Shown here in pieces: positions 42,528-51,007 of a stretch of DNA of 64,000 nt. Below the pieces are notes generated by a model that was given only the letters and a program-made list of their open reading frames with translations, was not told where the DNA came from and searched no databases. Positions within the stretch are counted from its first letter, which is position 1; each line of letters begins with the position of its first letter. The DNA comes from Bacillota bacterium (GTDB lineage Bacteria; Bacillota; Clostridia; Christensenellales; Aristaeellaceae), in assembly GCA_023413135.1 (NCBI GenBank), contig JAEZQK010000030.1, forward strand, positions 1 to 64,000, read 5' to 3'. A program made the position numbers and the translations under genes.

Positions 42528-43539
42528 ATGCTTGCTCCTCCTCCCGCGTTTCCCCCTGCAGGGGGATTTCATTCAAGCGCCAGCAGCGGGCCATATGCGT
42601 TCCTTCTACCTGAATCAGCGGCGGCTCCTTTTGTGCGCACTCCGCCGTGCTGTATGGGCACCGTCCATAAAAGCGGCAACCCTTGACCGGAAGGGAAAAG
42701 GTGGGCACCGTTCCCCGGATGGAGTACAACTCCTCGCGGTCCTCCCTTGCGCTGGGGATGGCCGCCAGCAGCCCCTTGGTGTAGGGGTGGCGCGGTGCGG
42801 CGAACAGCTCCTTCGTATCCCCCTGCTCCACCACCACGCCGCCGTACATGACCATCATCCGCTCACAGGTCTCCGCCACCACACCCATGTTGTGGGTGAT
42901 GAGGATCATGGCCATGTTCACCCGCTCCCGCAATTCCCGGATCAGATCCAGGATCTGTGCCTGGATGGTCACGTCCAAGGCAGTGGTTGGCTCATCGGCA
43001 ATGATCAGGCGCGGGTTCATGGCCAGTGCCATGGCGATAAGCACCCGCTGCTGCATGCCGCCGGACAATTGGTGGGGATAATCATTTAGGCGCATCTGTG
43101 GCGAGGGGATCTTGACCATTTCCATCAAGCGGACGGCTTGATCCCGGGCTTCCCTGGGCGACAGCCTTTGGTGGGTGGTTAGCGCCTCGGTCACCTGCGT
43201 ACCGATGGTGTACACCGGATTCAGGGAGGTAAGCGGGTTTTGAAAGATCATAGAAATCTCCTTGCCCCGCACGGCACAGAGTTCCTTTGGCGTCATGGCC
43301 AGCAGGTCCCGGCCGTCAAAGAGCACGCGCCCCTCCTCCACCCGGGTATAGTTTGGATCAATCAGCCCCACCAGGGAACGGACCACCGTGCTTTTGCCGC
43401 AGCCGCTCTCCCCGACGATCCCCAGAAATTCACCCTGGTCCAGGGTAAAGCTGACCCCATCCACGGCGGGAACGGTCTTGCGCTTGGAGTAGTAATACGT
43501 TTTCAGGTTTTCCACCGTCATCAGATGCGCTTGCGCCAT
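42517..43539 (-). CDS. Oligopeptide-type ABC transporter ATPase (DppD/OppD-like)
   Basis: 340 residues. Walker A GESGCGKST (43-51), Q loop FQNPLTSLNP, signature LSGGMQQR, Walker B LIIADEPTTALD, H loop ITHNMG. The C-terminal CRFYGRCPYSTAEC is again a three-cysteine motif. The ATG at 43539 has AAGGAG upstream. First ATPase after the solute-binding protein. Confidence 0.93.
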   Translation of the reverse strand: MAQAHLMTVENLKTYYYSKRKTVPAVDGVSFTLDQGEFLGIVGESGCGKSTVVRSLVGLIDPNYTRVEEGRVLFDGRDLLAMTPKELCAVRGKEISMIFQNPLTSLNPVYTIGTQVTEALTTHQRLSPREARDQAVRLMEMVKIPSPQMRLNDYPHQLSGGMQQRVLIAMALAMNPRLIIADEPTTALDVTIQAQILDLIRELRERVNMAMILITHNMGVVAETCERMMVMYGGVVVEQGDTKELFAAPRHPYTKGLLAAIPSAREDREELYSIRGTVPTFSLPVKGCRFYGRCPYSTAECAQKEPPLIQVEGTHMARCWRLNEIPLQGETREEEQAYGQ

Positions 43540-43575
43540 ATCGTGCTCCTTCCCCGGGGGAGATCCATGCAAGTA

Positions 43576-43597
43576 CCGCCGCCTTTTGGGGCGGCGG
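43576..43597. other. Intercistronic stem-loop after the solute-binding protein gene
   Basis: CCGCCGCC-N6-GGCGGCGG in the 89-base gap between the binding-protein stop (43629) and DppD. It is equivalent in position to the stem at 34529-34559 in the sugar operon, and probably stabilises the binding-protein mRNA. Confidence 0.65.
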
Positions 43598-43628
43598 CAT
43601 TTTTATTAAACAGGAAAGCCCCCGGTGC

Positions 43629-45167
43629 TTAGTTGCTGAACTTCAGGTTATCCGCACGGAAATTCATGCGCTGATCGGTGCTGGGTGTCCAGTCGATACC
43701 CTTGCGCACGCCGAAGAACTCGGCATTGTTGTATAGGCAAAGGCCCATACCCTGCTCATCCCAGATGGTCAGCATCTGTTTGATCAGTTCCTTGCGGGCG
43801 GCGGGGTCCGTTTCTTTTTCCAATTTAGCGCCCACTTCCAGCCACTCAGGGGGCATGCCGTTCAGCCACGCGAAATTGGCTGGGTTGGAACCGGGGGCCC
43901 ACAGCATCCATACGCCGCCAAGGATGTCGTTCATGCGGGAGGCGGTGGACCACGTACGCATGTCGGTGACTTCTTCCCACTTGAAGGTATCGCGGATGTC
44001 CACCTCGGCCTTGATGCCAATGGCACTCCACATGGCTACAATAGCCTCTGCCGCTGCGTTACCGTTGGTATAGTACCCGTTGCGCAGTGTGTATTTGATG
44101 GTCTCCCCGTTGTAGGAGGACTTGGCTAAGTATTCCTTGGCTTTCTCCACATCATAGCCGATACCCATGTAATCCTCGATGTAGCCCTGACCGTATTCCT
44201 TGAACTGATGGCCGTTGGGCACTACGGTGCGGCCGTCCCACAGCGCCTGCGCCAGCAGATCCCGGTCCACAGACCAGGCCAGCGCCAGGCGGAAGTTCAC
44301 GTCGTTCATGGGTGCGGTGTTGGCATAGAAAACCACCGTGTGTATGTTCAGCACCTCGCCGCCTGCTACACTGAGGTTTGTCTCGGCTTCCAGAGTGGGG
44401 ATCATGTCGGTGGTAACCTGGGCAATCATGTCTACCTCGCCGGTGATCAGCGCGGTGGTCCGGGCAGCCGTTTCGCTATACAGCACGAATTCAATGGCCT
44501 TTGCGTTGGGCGCGTCGCCCCAGAAGCCGTCATATGCTTCCAGGGTGATCCTTTCTGGGGTGAACTCGGTTACCTTGTAAGGCCCCGTGCCGATGGGTGC
44601 AAGCTGGAAGGCTTCGTTTCCGATCTGCGTCACATAGTCCTTGGGCACGATGTAAGCGCCCCACACCGAGGACAACCGTTGCAGAAACACCCCGTCGGGA
44701 GAATTGGTCACGAAGCGGACCGTGTAATCGTCCAGTGCAGTGACGCTTTTGAGGGTGGAAAACAGCGTACGGATGGTCCCGTCGCCATAGCCCGGGTCCA
44801 GGATGCGCTCAAAGGTGAACGCCACATCCTCGGCGGTTAAGGCTTCCCCATTTTGAAAGGTAACGCCCTGGCGCAGCGTGATGTCCCAGGTCACATCATC
44901 CACCTGCTTCCAGGCGGCGGCCAGCAAGCCCTTGACACCGTCGGCCGCCGTTTGGTCAGCTTCCAGCAGCAGGTCGAACACGTTGTAATATACGGCCATC
45001 TGGGCAATACCCACGGCGTAGCAGGGATCCATGGTGGGCAGGATGGAAGCGACACCAACCCGCAGCCGGTCCACCTTCGCGCTCTCTGCCTGCGCGCCTG
45101 TTACAAGACCGCCCGCGGCCATCAATAGGACAAGGAAAAGGGCCAGTGCTTTTTTAAACCGCAGCAT
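43629..45167 (-). CDS. ABC transporter solute-binding protein, family 5 (DppA/OppA-like)
   Basis: 512 residues. The signal peptide ends in AQA/E with no lipobox cysteine. Family 5 features: LTAEDVAFTFERILDP, GTGPYKVTEFTPERITLEAYDGFWGDAP, DVNFRLALAWSVDRDLL, DVEKAKEYLAKSSY. Members bind peptides, nickel, glycerophosphodiesters or oligosaccharides. The GDPD at the other end of the operon makes a glycerophosphodiester a fair guess; peptides remain possible. GGGAGG lies before the ATG. First gene of the operon. Confidence 0.92.
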   Translation of the reverse strand: MLRFKKALALFLVLLMAAGGLVTGAQAESAKVDRLRVGVASILPTMDPCYAVGIAQMAVYYNVFDLLLEADQTAADGVKGLLAAAWKQVDDVTWDITLRQGVTFQNGEALTAEDVAFTFERILDPGYGDGTIRTLFSTLKSVTALDDYTVRFVTNSPDGVFLQRLSSVWGAYIVPKDYVTQIGNEAFQLAPIGTGPYKVTEFTPERITLEAYDGFWGDAPNAKAIEFVLYSETAARTTALITGEVDMIAQVTTDMIPTLEAETNLSVAGGEVLNIHTVVFYANTAPMNDVNFRLALAWSVDRDLLAQALWDGRTVVPNGHQFKEYGQGYIEDYMGIGYDVEKAKEYLAKSSYNGETIKYTLRNGYYTNGNAAAEAIVAMWSAIGIKAEVDIRDTFKWEEVTDMRTWSTASRMNDILGGVWMLWAPGSNPANFAWLNGMPPEWLEVGAKLEKETDPAARKELIKQMLTIWDEQGMGLCLYNNAEFFGVRKGIDWTPSTDQRMNFRADNLKFSN

Positions 45168-45270
45168 ACCGATACCTCCCGTTTCTTGTTCTGTTCTTTA
45201 CCGTTGTAATGGGCTACGCTCTGTTTGTGTGATTTCGTCAAATATCGGCCAAATCCCACATGATGATGAA

Positions 45271-45300
45271 AGCATAGCACAGTTATAAAATATTTGTCAA
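45271..45300 (-). promoter_or_regulatory. Promoter of the Dpp-GDPD operon
   Basis: On the minus strand a perfect TTGACA (45295-45300), 18 bases, TATGCT (45271-45276) with a TGn extension. The leader is about 100 bases. Confidence 0.7.
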
Positions 45301-45399
45301 TATACTAAACTTTATTTAATAGCATGGCATTAAAAAACCTGCCGACTTACCTGGTGCAGGAGCACGCCTTATCATCGCCATAGGCGGCAGCGAAGGGAC

Positions 45400-45427
45400 A
45401 AAAAAACCTCCCGCTTAAGGCGGGAGG
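45400..45427 (-). terminator. Terminator of the second lacI gene
   Basis: CCTCCCGC-TTAAG-GCGGGAGG; on the minus strand the stem is followed by a run of Ts (45400-45406). It separates the regulator from the transporter promoter. Confidence 0.85.
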
Positions 45428-45451
45428 GGATGTTGAACATTCCATTGGTCT

Positions 45452-46510
45452 TCAGGCTCTGGGAGCGGCAGTGGACCGGCGCGGGATCAGGCTTCCCAGC
45501 AGCTCCGTCTTGGTGATGGTGCTTAAGGGGAGCACCTGCTCCTTGCGTATTTTGGCATGGAGCAATTTAAACGCCTGGATGCCTACTTCAAACATGTGAT
45601 GGTCCAACGTAGTCAGCCCCAGCAGATCGGAAGCAAAATTATTGTCAAAACCGCATACGCTGTAATCCTCAGGGACCCGGAGATTGCGTTCATACAGGGC
45701 GTCCAGCACGCCGTAGGCCAGTACGTCGGTGATAGCCATGATGGCTGTCACCTGGGGATGCTCCGCCAGACAGGCTTGAACCATCTCATATCCGGCCTTG
45801 CGGCGGGTCATGTAGCTGCCAAGGGCCAACTCCCCCTCCGCCTGCTGGCTTTGAACGTATAATGCCGCCTCCGGCTGCTGGTCAAACACAGCTTGGACAC
45901 CTTTTAGCCGTGTGGAGGTGGGGTAACCCTGCCATTCGAAGAAATCGTTGAGGAAAGCCACATGGCGGTGGCCCAGGGACAGGATATACCGGGCCATTAT
46001 CATCCCCGCGGCATAGTTGTTGGTTTCGACCATGTCGGCCCGTAAAAATGTGTTATGATCACCGATCACCACCACCGGGATATCCTGTGGGATACTTTCA
46101 AGCATAGCGTAATTTTGCGGCACATACGTAAAAATGATGCCTGCGATGTCGCTGTGGCTGAACATGAAGATCCCGGACATTTCCCGCGTGGCGCTGTGAT
46201 ACGTCTGAAAACACAGAGCCTCGTAGTTTTCCTGCTGGGCTGCCTGCTCAATGGCCTGGATCAGCGCAGTGTAATAATATCCCGTAATGGTGGAGGTGAA
46301 AATGGCTACCACCCGCTTTTGAAACACGCTGGAAACAGGGGCATCCTCCTTCAGATACCCCAGGCGCAGCGCCGTCGAATATACCCTGTCGACGGTTTCC
46401 CGGTTGAAGGAAACGCCACTTTTTTGATTGAGAATCATGGAAGCGGTGGACTGGGAAACCTGGGCTACCTGGGCCACCTGTTTGAGCGTGGGCCTGTGGT
46501 TCTTGACCAT
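45452..46510 (-). CDS. LacI-family regulator upstream of the Dpp-GDPD operon
   Basis: 352 residues from the ATG at 46510 (GGGGGGAAGG upstream). The helix-turn-helix is TLKQVAQVAQVSQSTASMILNQ near residues 7-28. The sensor domain has VVAIFTSTITGYYYTALIQAI, GIIFTYVPQNYAML, PVVVIGDHN, VETNNYAAGMIMARYI and CGFDNNFASDLLGLTTLDHHM. It has its own promoter and terminator. Position suggests control of the neighbouring transporter, and an AAATGT-TT-ACATTT palindrome over its own -10 suggests autoregulation. A like palindrome at the transporter promoter was not found. Confidence 0.88.
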   Translation of the reverse strand: MVKNHRPTLKQVAQVAQVSQSTASMILNQKSGVSFNRETVDRVYSTALRLGYLKEDAPVSSVFQKRVVAIFTSTITGYYYTALIQAIEQAAQQENYEALCFQTYHSATREMSGIFMFSHSDIAGIIFTYVPQNYAMLESIPQDIPVVVIGDHNTFLRADMVETNNYAAGMIMARYILSLGHRHVAFLNDFFEWQGYPTSTRLKGVQAVFDQQPEAALYVQSQQAEGELALGSYMTRRKAGYEMVQACLAEHPQVTAIMAITDVLAYGVLDALYERNLRVPEDYSVCGFDNNFASDLLGLTTLDHHMFEVGIQAFKLLHAKIRKEQVLPLSTITKTELLGSLIPRRSTAAPRA

Positions 46511-46633
46511 GCCTTCCCCCCGATGCCACTGCACAGCGGCTCCCGATCCCGACTGCCTCCCCCAAGATGCCGTCCGCGATGCAAAGAAACACCGGCAGGC
46601 AACCTGTTTTCATCCGGAAAGGGCGATGTTGTG

Positions 46634-46647
46634 AAATGTTTACATTT
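46634..46647. promoter_or_regulatory. Candidate autoregulatory operator of the second LacI regulator
   Basis: AAATGT-TT-ACATTT, an inverted repeat overlapping the -10 box (46644-46649) of the regulator's own promoter. Confidence 0.4.
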
Positions 46648-46672
46648 TAGCATAAGCCCCCGGGAATCGCAA
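46644..46672 (-). promoter_or_regulatory. Promoter of the second lacI gene
   Basis: On the minus strand TTGCGA (46667-46672), 17 bases, TAAAAT (46644-46649) with a TGn extension. Confidence 0.6.
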
Positions 46673-46731
46673 GCAAGCGAAACGTAGGGGGCAAATTCTA
46701 CGAAACGGAGACAGATTCGCCGCCTTGTGGG

Positions 46732-46760
46732 TTGCATTTTTTCTCGCCTGAACGTAGAAT
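46732..46760 (+). promoter_or_regulatory. Promoter of the XRE membrane regulator
   Basis: TTGCAT (46732-46737), 17 bases, TAGAAT (46755-46760). The leader is about 20 bases to the GTG at 46784. It lies back to back with the lacI promoter. Confidence 0.5.
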
Positions 46761-46783
46761 CAGGAAAGACAGGAGGAAAAAAT

Positions 46784-48010
46784 GTGGAAAAGAAATCGAT
46801 CGGCAGCTTTCTGGCGGCGCTGCGAAAGGCAAGCGGCCTGACCCAGGAGGATGTGGCACAGAGGCTGTTTGTATCCAATAAGACGGTCAGCAAATGGGAA
46901 CGGGATGAAAGCAGCCCCGACCTTGCCCTGATCCCCGTGCTGGCGGAAATGTTTGGGGTCACCTGCGACGAAATCCTCCGTGGTGAGCGCGGAGAGAAGG
47001 AGCCGGGGTATGATGAGAAGGCCCGTACAAAAACAGAAAAGCAGGTGCAGCGCATCCTCACCCATACAGTAGGCCAGTTCAAAAGTGTATCCTGTGTTGC
47101 TGCTGCCTTGACAGTGCTGGGGCTCATGTGCCATTTTGCCGTAGCTTACACGTATTTCAAGCCCCTGGTGGCCTTTGGGCTGGGGCTTGCGTTCCTGCTT
47201 GGCAGCGTCGTTTTGGAAATAATTCAGCTCATCCGCACCAATGCCGCGCTGCAGGATGGAGCCATGCTGGGGGAAGGCACCATTTCTTCTGCTGCTATAG
47301 TTTCTCTCCTTCACAGGATCGCCTTTGCCGTCTTTGGGCTCAACGCATGGGCGGCCATTTTTATCTGGCCCATGGTAACGGCGCAGGGGCTGGACTATGC
47401 CAACAGCGTAGTATCCTTTGATGCCTACCTTTCCCAACTGCCGAAGCTGTTGGCGATATGCCTTGCCGCGGCAGCGCTGGCCGCATATTTTGCGCGGCGC
47501 TGGCTGGGCTTTGAGATAAACAAAAAGTCGGTTTTCGTCACGTTGAGATATAAGACCGGCATGACCCGGCGCATGGCGCGGATGCAGGGCGCTTTTTTGC
47601 TGGGGGTAGCCGCTCTTTTCCTGTTATCACCAGCAATTTTTTTACTGGCCGGCGGGTATAGTGTAGCTGCCGCTATTTTGATCCTGTCCATTCTTGTGAT
47701 TGGCCTGATCGCCATCATAATGGCTTTCATTAAAGCTCTCCGCCATAGCAAAGACAGGCTGGAACGCTTAGTGATCCTACTTTTGAGCGCGCGGAATGTA
47801 CTGTACGGCATTGCGGCATTTTCCGTACTCAAATATGTTGGTGCATCCGAATTGCCCATGGACCCATTACCGCGCTTTCGTTTTCCAAGTGACTACACTG
47901 TTTCTTCCGCATTTTTTCAAATGGTTCTGATTACCATGGTATATCTGATCATCAGATATTTCCTTACAAAAAATGTAAAACACGAAAACATTGATAGGTC
48001 TGTTACCTGA
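46784..48010 (+). CDS. XRE-type helix-turn-helix protein with a multi-pass membrane domain
   Basis: 408 residues. An N-terminal HTH_3 domain (IGSFLAALRKASGLTQEDVA, QRLFVSNKTVSKWERDES, ILRGERG; residues 5-66) is followed by about eight membrane segments with no recognised enzyme motif. This layout occurs in Firmicutes as membrane-tethered regulators, usually without known ligand. The start is GTG at 46784, because AGGAGG lies seven bases upstream, while upstream in-frame codons lack a site. Single gene with its own promoter, divergent from lacI. Confidence 0.85.
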   Translation: MEKKSIGSFLAALRKASGLTQEDVAQRLFVSNKTVSKWERDESSPDLALIPVLAEMFGVTCDEILRGERGEKEPGYDEKARTKTEKQVQRILTHTVGQFKSVSCVAAALTVLGLMCHFAVAYTYFKPLVAFGLGLAFLLGSVVLEIIQLIRTNAALQDGAMLGEGTISSAAIVSLLHRIAFAVFGLNAWAAIFIWPMVTAQGLDYANSVVSFDAYLSQLPKLLAICLAAAALAAYFARRWLGFEINKKSVFVTLRYKTGMTRRMARMQGAFLLGVAALFLLSPAIFLLAGGYSVAAAILILSILVIGLIAIIMAFIKALRHSKDRLERLVILLLSARNVLYGIAAFSVLKYVGASELPMDPLPRFRFPSDYTVSSAFFQMVLITMVYLIIRYFLTKNVKHENIDRSVT

Positions 48011-48050
48011 TAAGCATGCCTTCCTCAAACCTGTCGACAGCCGGTATACA

Positions 48051-48175
48051 GCGGGCGATTGATAATCGCCCCTACGGCTGCAGAGCGTCTATTGGCTTTT
48101 CTTCCGGCTCCCATGTGCCCCGGCAGCAAAGCCAACAAAAATACGGCGTCGTAGGGGCGATTATCAATCGCCCGC
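48051..48175 (+). repeat. MITE-like 125-bp element, copy B (perfect ends)
   Basis: Both 26-base ends (GCGGGCGATT...CCCCTACG) are perfect inverted repeats. The core matches copy A (TATTGGC, TTTTCTTCCGGCTC, ATGTGCCCCGG). The flank after the right end (TTGTGCCGGTTCATTTCAGCATCGCTT) also resembles that after copy A, so the mobile unit or a preferred site may extend further. It lies in the 543-base gap 48011-48553, which contains no gene. Confidence 0.87.
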
Positions 48176-48332
48176 TTGTGCCGGTTCATTTCAGCATCGC
48201 TTATTATGGAACAGTCTCTGGTTATTATATGAATGAAACAAAGTATTGCTCATAGACGCATTATACCGTTCCAAATCATGATTGCTTTGATGCCTATATC
48301 CTTGGAGGAATCGGAGCAATTCATATGCAATA

Positions 48333-48414
48333 GTAGGGCGTGGGCGGGGGGGCACCGTCCGTTTCCTGGTCTTATGGTACCAGTACAGACGGCGAACGCC
48401 CGCCCCCGCCCTAC
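48333..48414. repeat. Dispersed palindromic element, GTAGGGCG family, copy 2
   Basis: Begins GTAGGGCGTGGGCGGGGG and ends CGCCCGCCCCCGCCCTAC, with a GGTACCAG loop region. Diverged copy of 90-174. Confidence 0.7.
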
Positions 48415-48496
48415 ATCGTCAACGACGTTTTCACATTCATCAAAGCATTAGTGTTTTGGATAGGAATAAAATATATATAAGTTTTCGGGGTGAGGC

Positions 48497-48534
48497 GCGG
48501 AGTGGGGAGCTTTTTCAAAAGCCCCCCTCTCCGC
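48497..48534. terminator. Hairpin after the fatty-acid operon / degV
   Basis: An 18-bp stem with two mismatches, GCGGAGTGGGGAGC with CTTTTTCAAAAG at the tip, 20 bases past the degV stop. Like 16697-16732, it has T and A runs at the tip rather than a clear U tract after it. Confidence 0.5.
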
Positions 48535-48553
48535 ATCTATAACCTATCGTTCT

Positions 48554-49378
48554 TTACCCCTCAATCCACGCCACCGACAGGCAGCCGCTGCCCAGATGGA
48601 TGGCCAGCACCGGGCCCAGAAGCCGCTCCATCACGGGGATGCCCTTTAATCGAAGGCGCTGGGCCAACTGGCTTGCCATACTATCTGCCCGGCAATGCTG
48701 CACCACCACAGGCCCCTGGTATTTTGCGACTGCGTCCTCTAAAAGGCGCAGCTGTTCCTGGCGGCCTCTGGCCATGCCATAGGCATTGACGCCACCGGAG
48801 GTGAGCTTCAATATGGGGCGGATATTCAGGATCGTAGATACCGACAGCCGCACGAAGCCCAGCCTGCCGCTCCTGCGCAAAGGCTCCATGTCCTCCACAG
48901 AAAAGAAGGTGCGCGTTTTTTCCCGGGCCTCCTTCACCTTCGCCACCACCTCGTGAAGCGGCAGCCCCGCGTCGATCCATTCCCGGGCCTTTGTGAGCAG
49001 CAGGTACATGGCCCCGGCAGTGGTTTTGGAGTCCACCACGGCCACCTTATCGCCACCCAGCTCCTGGGCGGCCTTATGGGCGTTGGCGTAGGTTCCGCTC
49101 AGGCGCGAGGAAATGGTGATGACGAGGGCCTGGTTGCCTTCCGCCAGAATGTCCTCCAGCGTGGATAAGAACGCGGCCAGGGAAGCCTGAGCGGTGGAAT
49201 AATGGGCCACGCTGTCGGCCACCGTGTTTAGCATGGTGGGTTCATCCTCGTCGATATAACCTTCCGAGTACAGGGTGCGCCCCTCATACGTATAATTCAT
49301 GGGCACCTGCACAACCCCAAGGGATTTCGCCTCTTTTTGCGTAAAGTAAGCGGTGGAATCCGTAACCAGGACGATCAT
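48554..49378 (-). CDS. DegV-family fatty-acid-binding protein (FakB-like)
   Basis: 274 residues. DegV fold: VLVTDSTAYFTQ at the N-terminus, ITISSRLSGTYANAHKAA, VAVVDSKTTAGAM, RRSGRLGFVRLSVSTILNIRPIL. DegV/FakB proteins hold a fatty acid for phosphorylation by the kinase FakA, feeding outside fatty acids into phospholipids. It overlaps accA by four bases (ATGA), so it is the last gene of the fatty-acid synthesis operon, which fits that role. No fakA is in the window. Confidence 0.92.
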   Translation of the reverse strand: MIVLVTDSTAYFTQKEAKSLGVVQVPMNYTYEGRTLYSEGYIDEDEPTMLNTVADSVAHYSTAQASLAAFLSTLEDILAEGNQALVITISSRLSGTYANAHKAAQELGGDKVAVVDSKTTAGAMYLLLTKAREWIDAGLPLHEVVAKVKEAREKTRTFFSVEDMEPLRRSGRLGFVRLSVSTILNIRPILKLTSGGVNAYGMARGRQEQLRLLEDAVAKYQGPVVVQHCRADSMASQLAQRLRLKGIPVMERLLGPVLAIHLGSGCLSVAWIEG

Positions 49379-50154
49379 AACGGCTGCCCCCCGATGCTCC
49401 TGAATTTATTGTATCGTAATGCCGCGATGGCAGGACCATCGAAGTTTTCATACTCTTTAAGCGCCATACAAAGCGCGTCTTTGATTTCTTCATACAGCGG
49501 CGCAAAGGGGGTGGGCTCCTGGAAAATGCGCTCGATCACGCCTAGGGAATAAAGGTCCTGGGCCGTCAGCTTCAGCGCCTCGCTGGCTTCCTTTGTTTTT
49601 TTGGCGTCCTTCCACAATATGCTGGCGGCGCCTTCCGGGGAGATCACGGAATAGACGGCGTTTTCCAGCATCCATACCTGGTTGGCTACCGCCAGTGCCA
49701 GCGCGCCGCCGCTGCCGCCTTCGCCGATAACGATGGCAATCACGGGCACGGTCAGGGCCATCATCTCCATCAGGTTTTCCGCAATGGCAAGGCCCTGGCC
49801 GCGTTCCTCGGCTCCAAGGCCGCAGGCGGCGCCGGACGTATCCACAAAGCAGATTACGGGGCGGCGAAACTTTTCAGCCAGCTTCATCTGCCGAAGCGCC
49901 TTGCGGTAACCTTCAGGGTTGGCTGCACCGAAATTCCTTAAAACCTTTTCCGCCGTATCGGTACCCTTTTCCAGGCCGATCACGGTGACGGGGCGATCCA
50001 TCAAACGGGCAATACCTGTAACGATTGCGCCGTCGTCGGCAAAGCGCCTGTCACCGTGCAGTTCAATAAAGCCGGTGAAAATGGACCGGATGAACTGCAT
50101 GGCGGTGGGGCGGCCTTTGGCCCTGGCGGCCTGCACTTTTTCATAGGCCGGCAT
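49375..50154 (-). CDS. accA: Acetyl-CoA carboxylase carboxyltransferase subunit alpha
   Basis: 259 residues. Forms malonyl-CoA together with AccD. Family blocks: FIELHGDRRFADDGAIVTGIA, GAANPEGYRKALRQMKLAEKF, FVDTSGAACGLGAEERGQ, IGEGGSGGALALA, YSVISPEGAASILW. Shorter than the E. coli protein at the N-terminus, as is usual in Gram-positives. Overlaps the accD end by 14 bases. Confidence 0.96.
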   Translation of the reverse strand: MPAYEKVQAARAKGRPTAMQFIRSIFTGFIELHGDRRFADDGAIVTGIARLMDRPVTVIGLEKGTDTAEKVLRNFGAANPEGYRKALRQMKLAEKFRRPVICFVDTSGAACGLGAEERGQGLAIAENLMEMMALTVPVIAIVIGEGGSGGALALAVANQVWMLENAVYSVISPEGAASILWKDAKKTKEASEALKLTAQDLYSLGVIERIFQEPTPFAPLYEEIKDALCMALKEYENFDGPAIAALRYNKFRSIGGQPL

Positions 50155-50998
50155 GTTTAGACCTCCCCCCGTGAATGCTCAGCAGCTGTGCCAGCAGTTC
50201 TTTTTGCGTGTTTCTTACGGCAATGTGATCCACAAAGCCCTTTTTCAATTGGAATTCCGCCCTCTGAAACCCCTCCGGCAGCTTTTGGCGGATCGTTTGC
50301 TCAATCACCCTGGGGCCGGCAAAGCCAATAAATGCCCCCGGTTCGGACAGGATAATATCCGCTTCCATGGCGAAGCTGGCGGTAACGCCGCCGCTGGTGG
50401 GATCCGTTAAAAGTGCGATATACAGGTTGCCGGCGTCGCTGTGGCGGCGGACGGCCCCGGATACTTTTGCCATCTGCATCAGGGATAAAATCCCTTCCTG
50501 CATTCTGGCCCCGCCTGATACGGTGAAGCCGATGACAGGCAGGGTGTAATCCTTCGCATATTCAAACAAGCGGGTCAGCTTTTCCCCTACGACGGTGCCC
50601 ATGGAACCCATCATGAAGGAAGGCTCCATGGCGAAAAAGCAGCATGCAAATCCGCCCACGGCCGCCTTGCCTGTGACGACGCCTTCCTTTTCACCGCTTT
50701 CCCTGCATGCCTTTTCCAGCTTTTCTTCATAATTTGGAAAGCCCAGTATATTTCCGCATACAAGATCGGCATCCATTTCTTCAAAGCTTCCCGCATCGCA
50801 TATAAGCTCAATGCGCCGGCGGGCGCTCATGCGCATATGGTGGCCGCAGCGTGGGCAAACCAGTAGGCTATTTTGAAGCTCCTGAGTGGGGACAGTACGC
50901 TTGCAGCCGGGGCATGGAACGCCCTTGTCCTGATTGGCAGCCTGCCCCTGATTCTCCAGTTCATTTTTCGGCTTGCGGAACAAGCTTTTTGCCAGCAT
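50141..50998 (-). CDS. accD: Acetyl-CoA carboxylase carboxyltransferase subunit beta
   Basis: 285 residues. The zinc ribbon C29PGC32...C48PRC51 is intact. The crotonase-like body has FMMGSMGTVVGEKLTRL, GFTVSGGARMQEGILSLMQMAK, LLTDPTSGGVTASFAM and IGFAGPRVIEQT. Partner of AccA. It starts nine bases after the accC stop. Confidence 0.96.
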   Translation of the reverse strand: MLAKSLFRKPKNELENQGQAANQDKGVPCPGCKRTVPTQELQNSLLVCPRCGHHMRMSARRRIELICDAGSFEEMDADLVCGNILGFPNYEEKLEKACRESGEKEGVVTGKAAVGGFACCFFAMEPSFMMGSMGTVVGEKLTRLFEYAKDYTLPVIGFTVSGGARMQEGILSLMQMAKVSGAVRRHSDAGNLYIALLTDPTSGGVTASFAMEADIILSEPGAFIGFAGPRVIEQTIRQKLPEGFQRAEFQLKKGFVDHIAVRNTQKELLAQLLSIHGGRSKHAGL

Positions 50999-51007
50999 TT
51001 TGTGTAC

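Noticed and set aside
45201..45270. LacI operator at the Dpp-GDPD promoter
   Set aside because: I looked for palindromes like AAATGT-TT-ACATTT or with a central CG and found none convincing.
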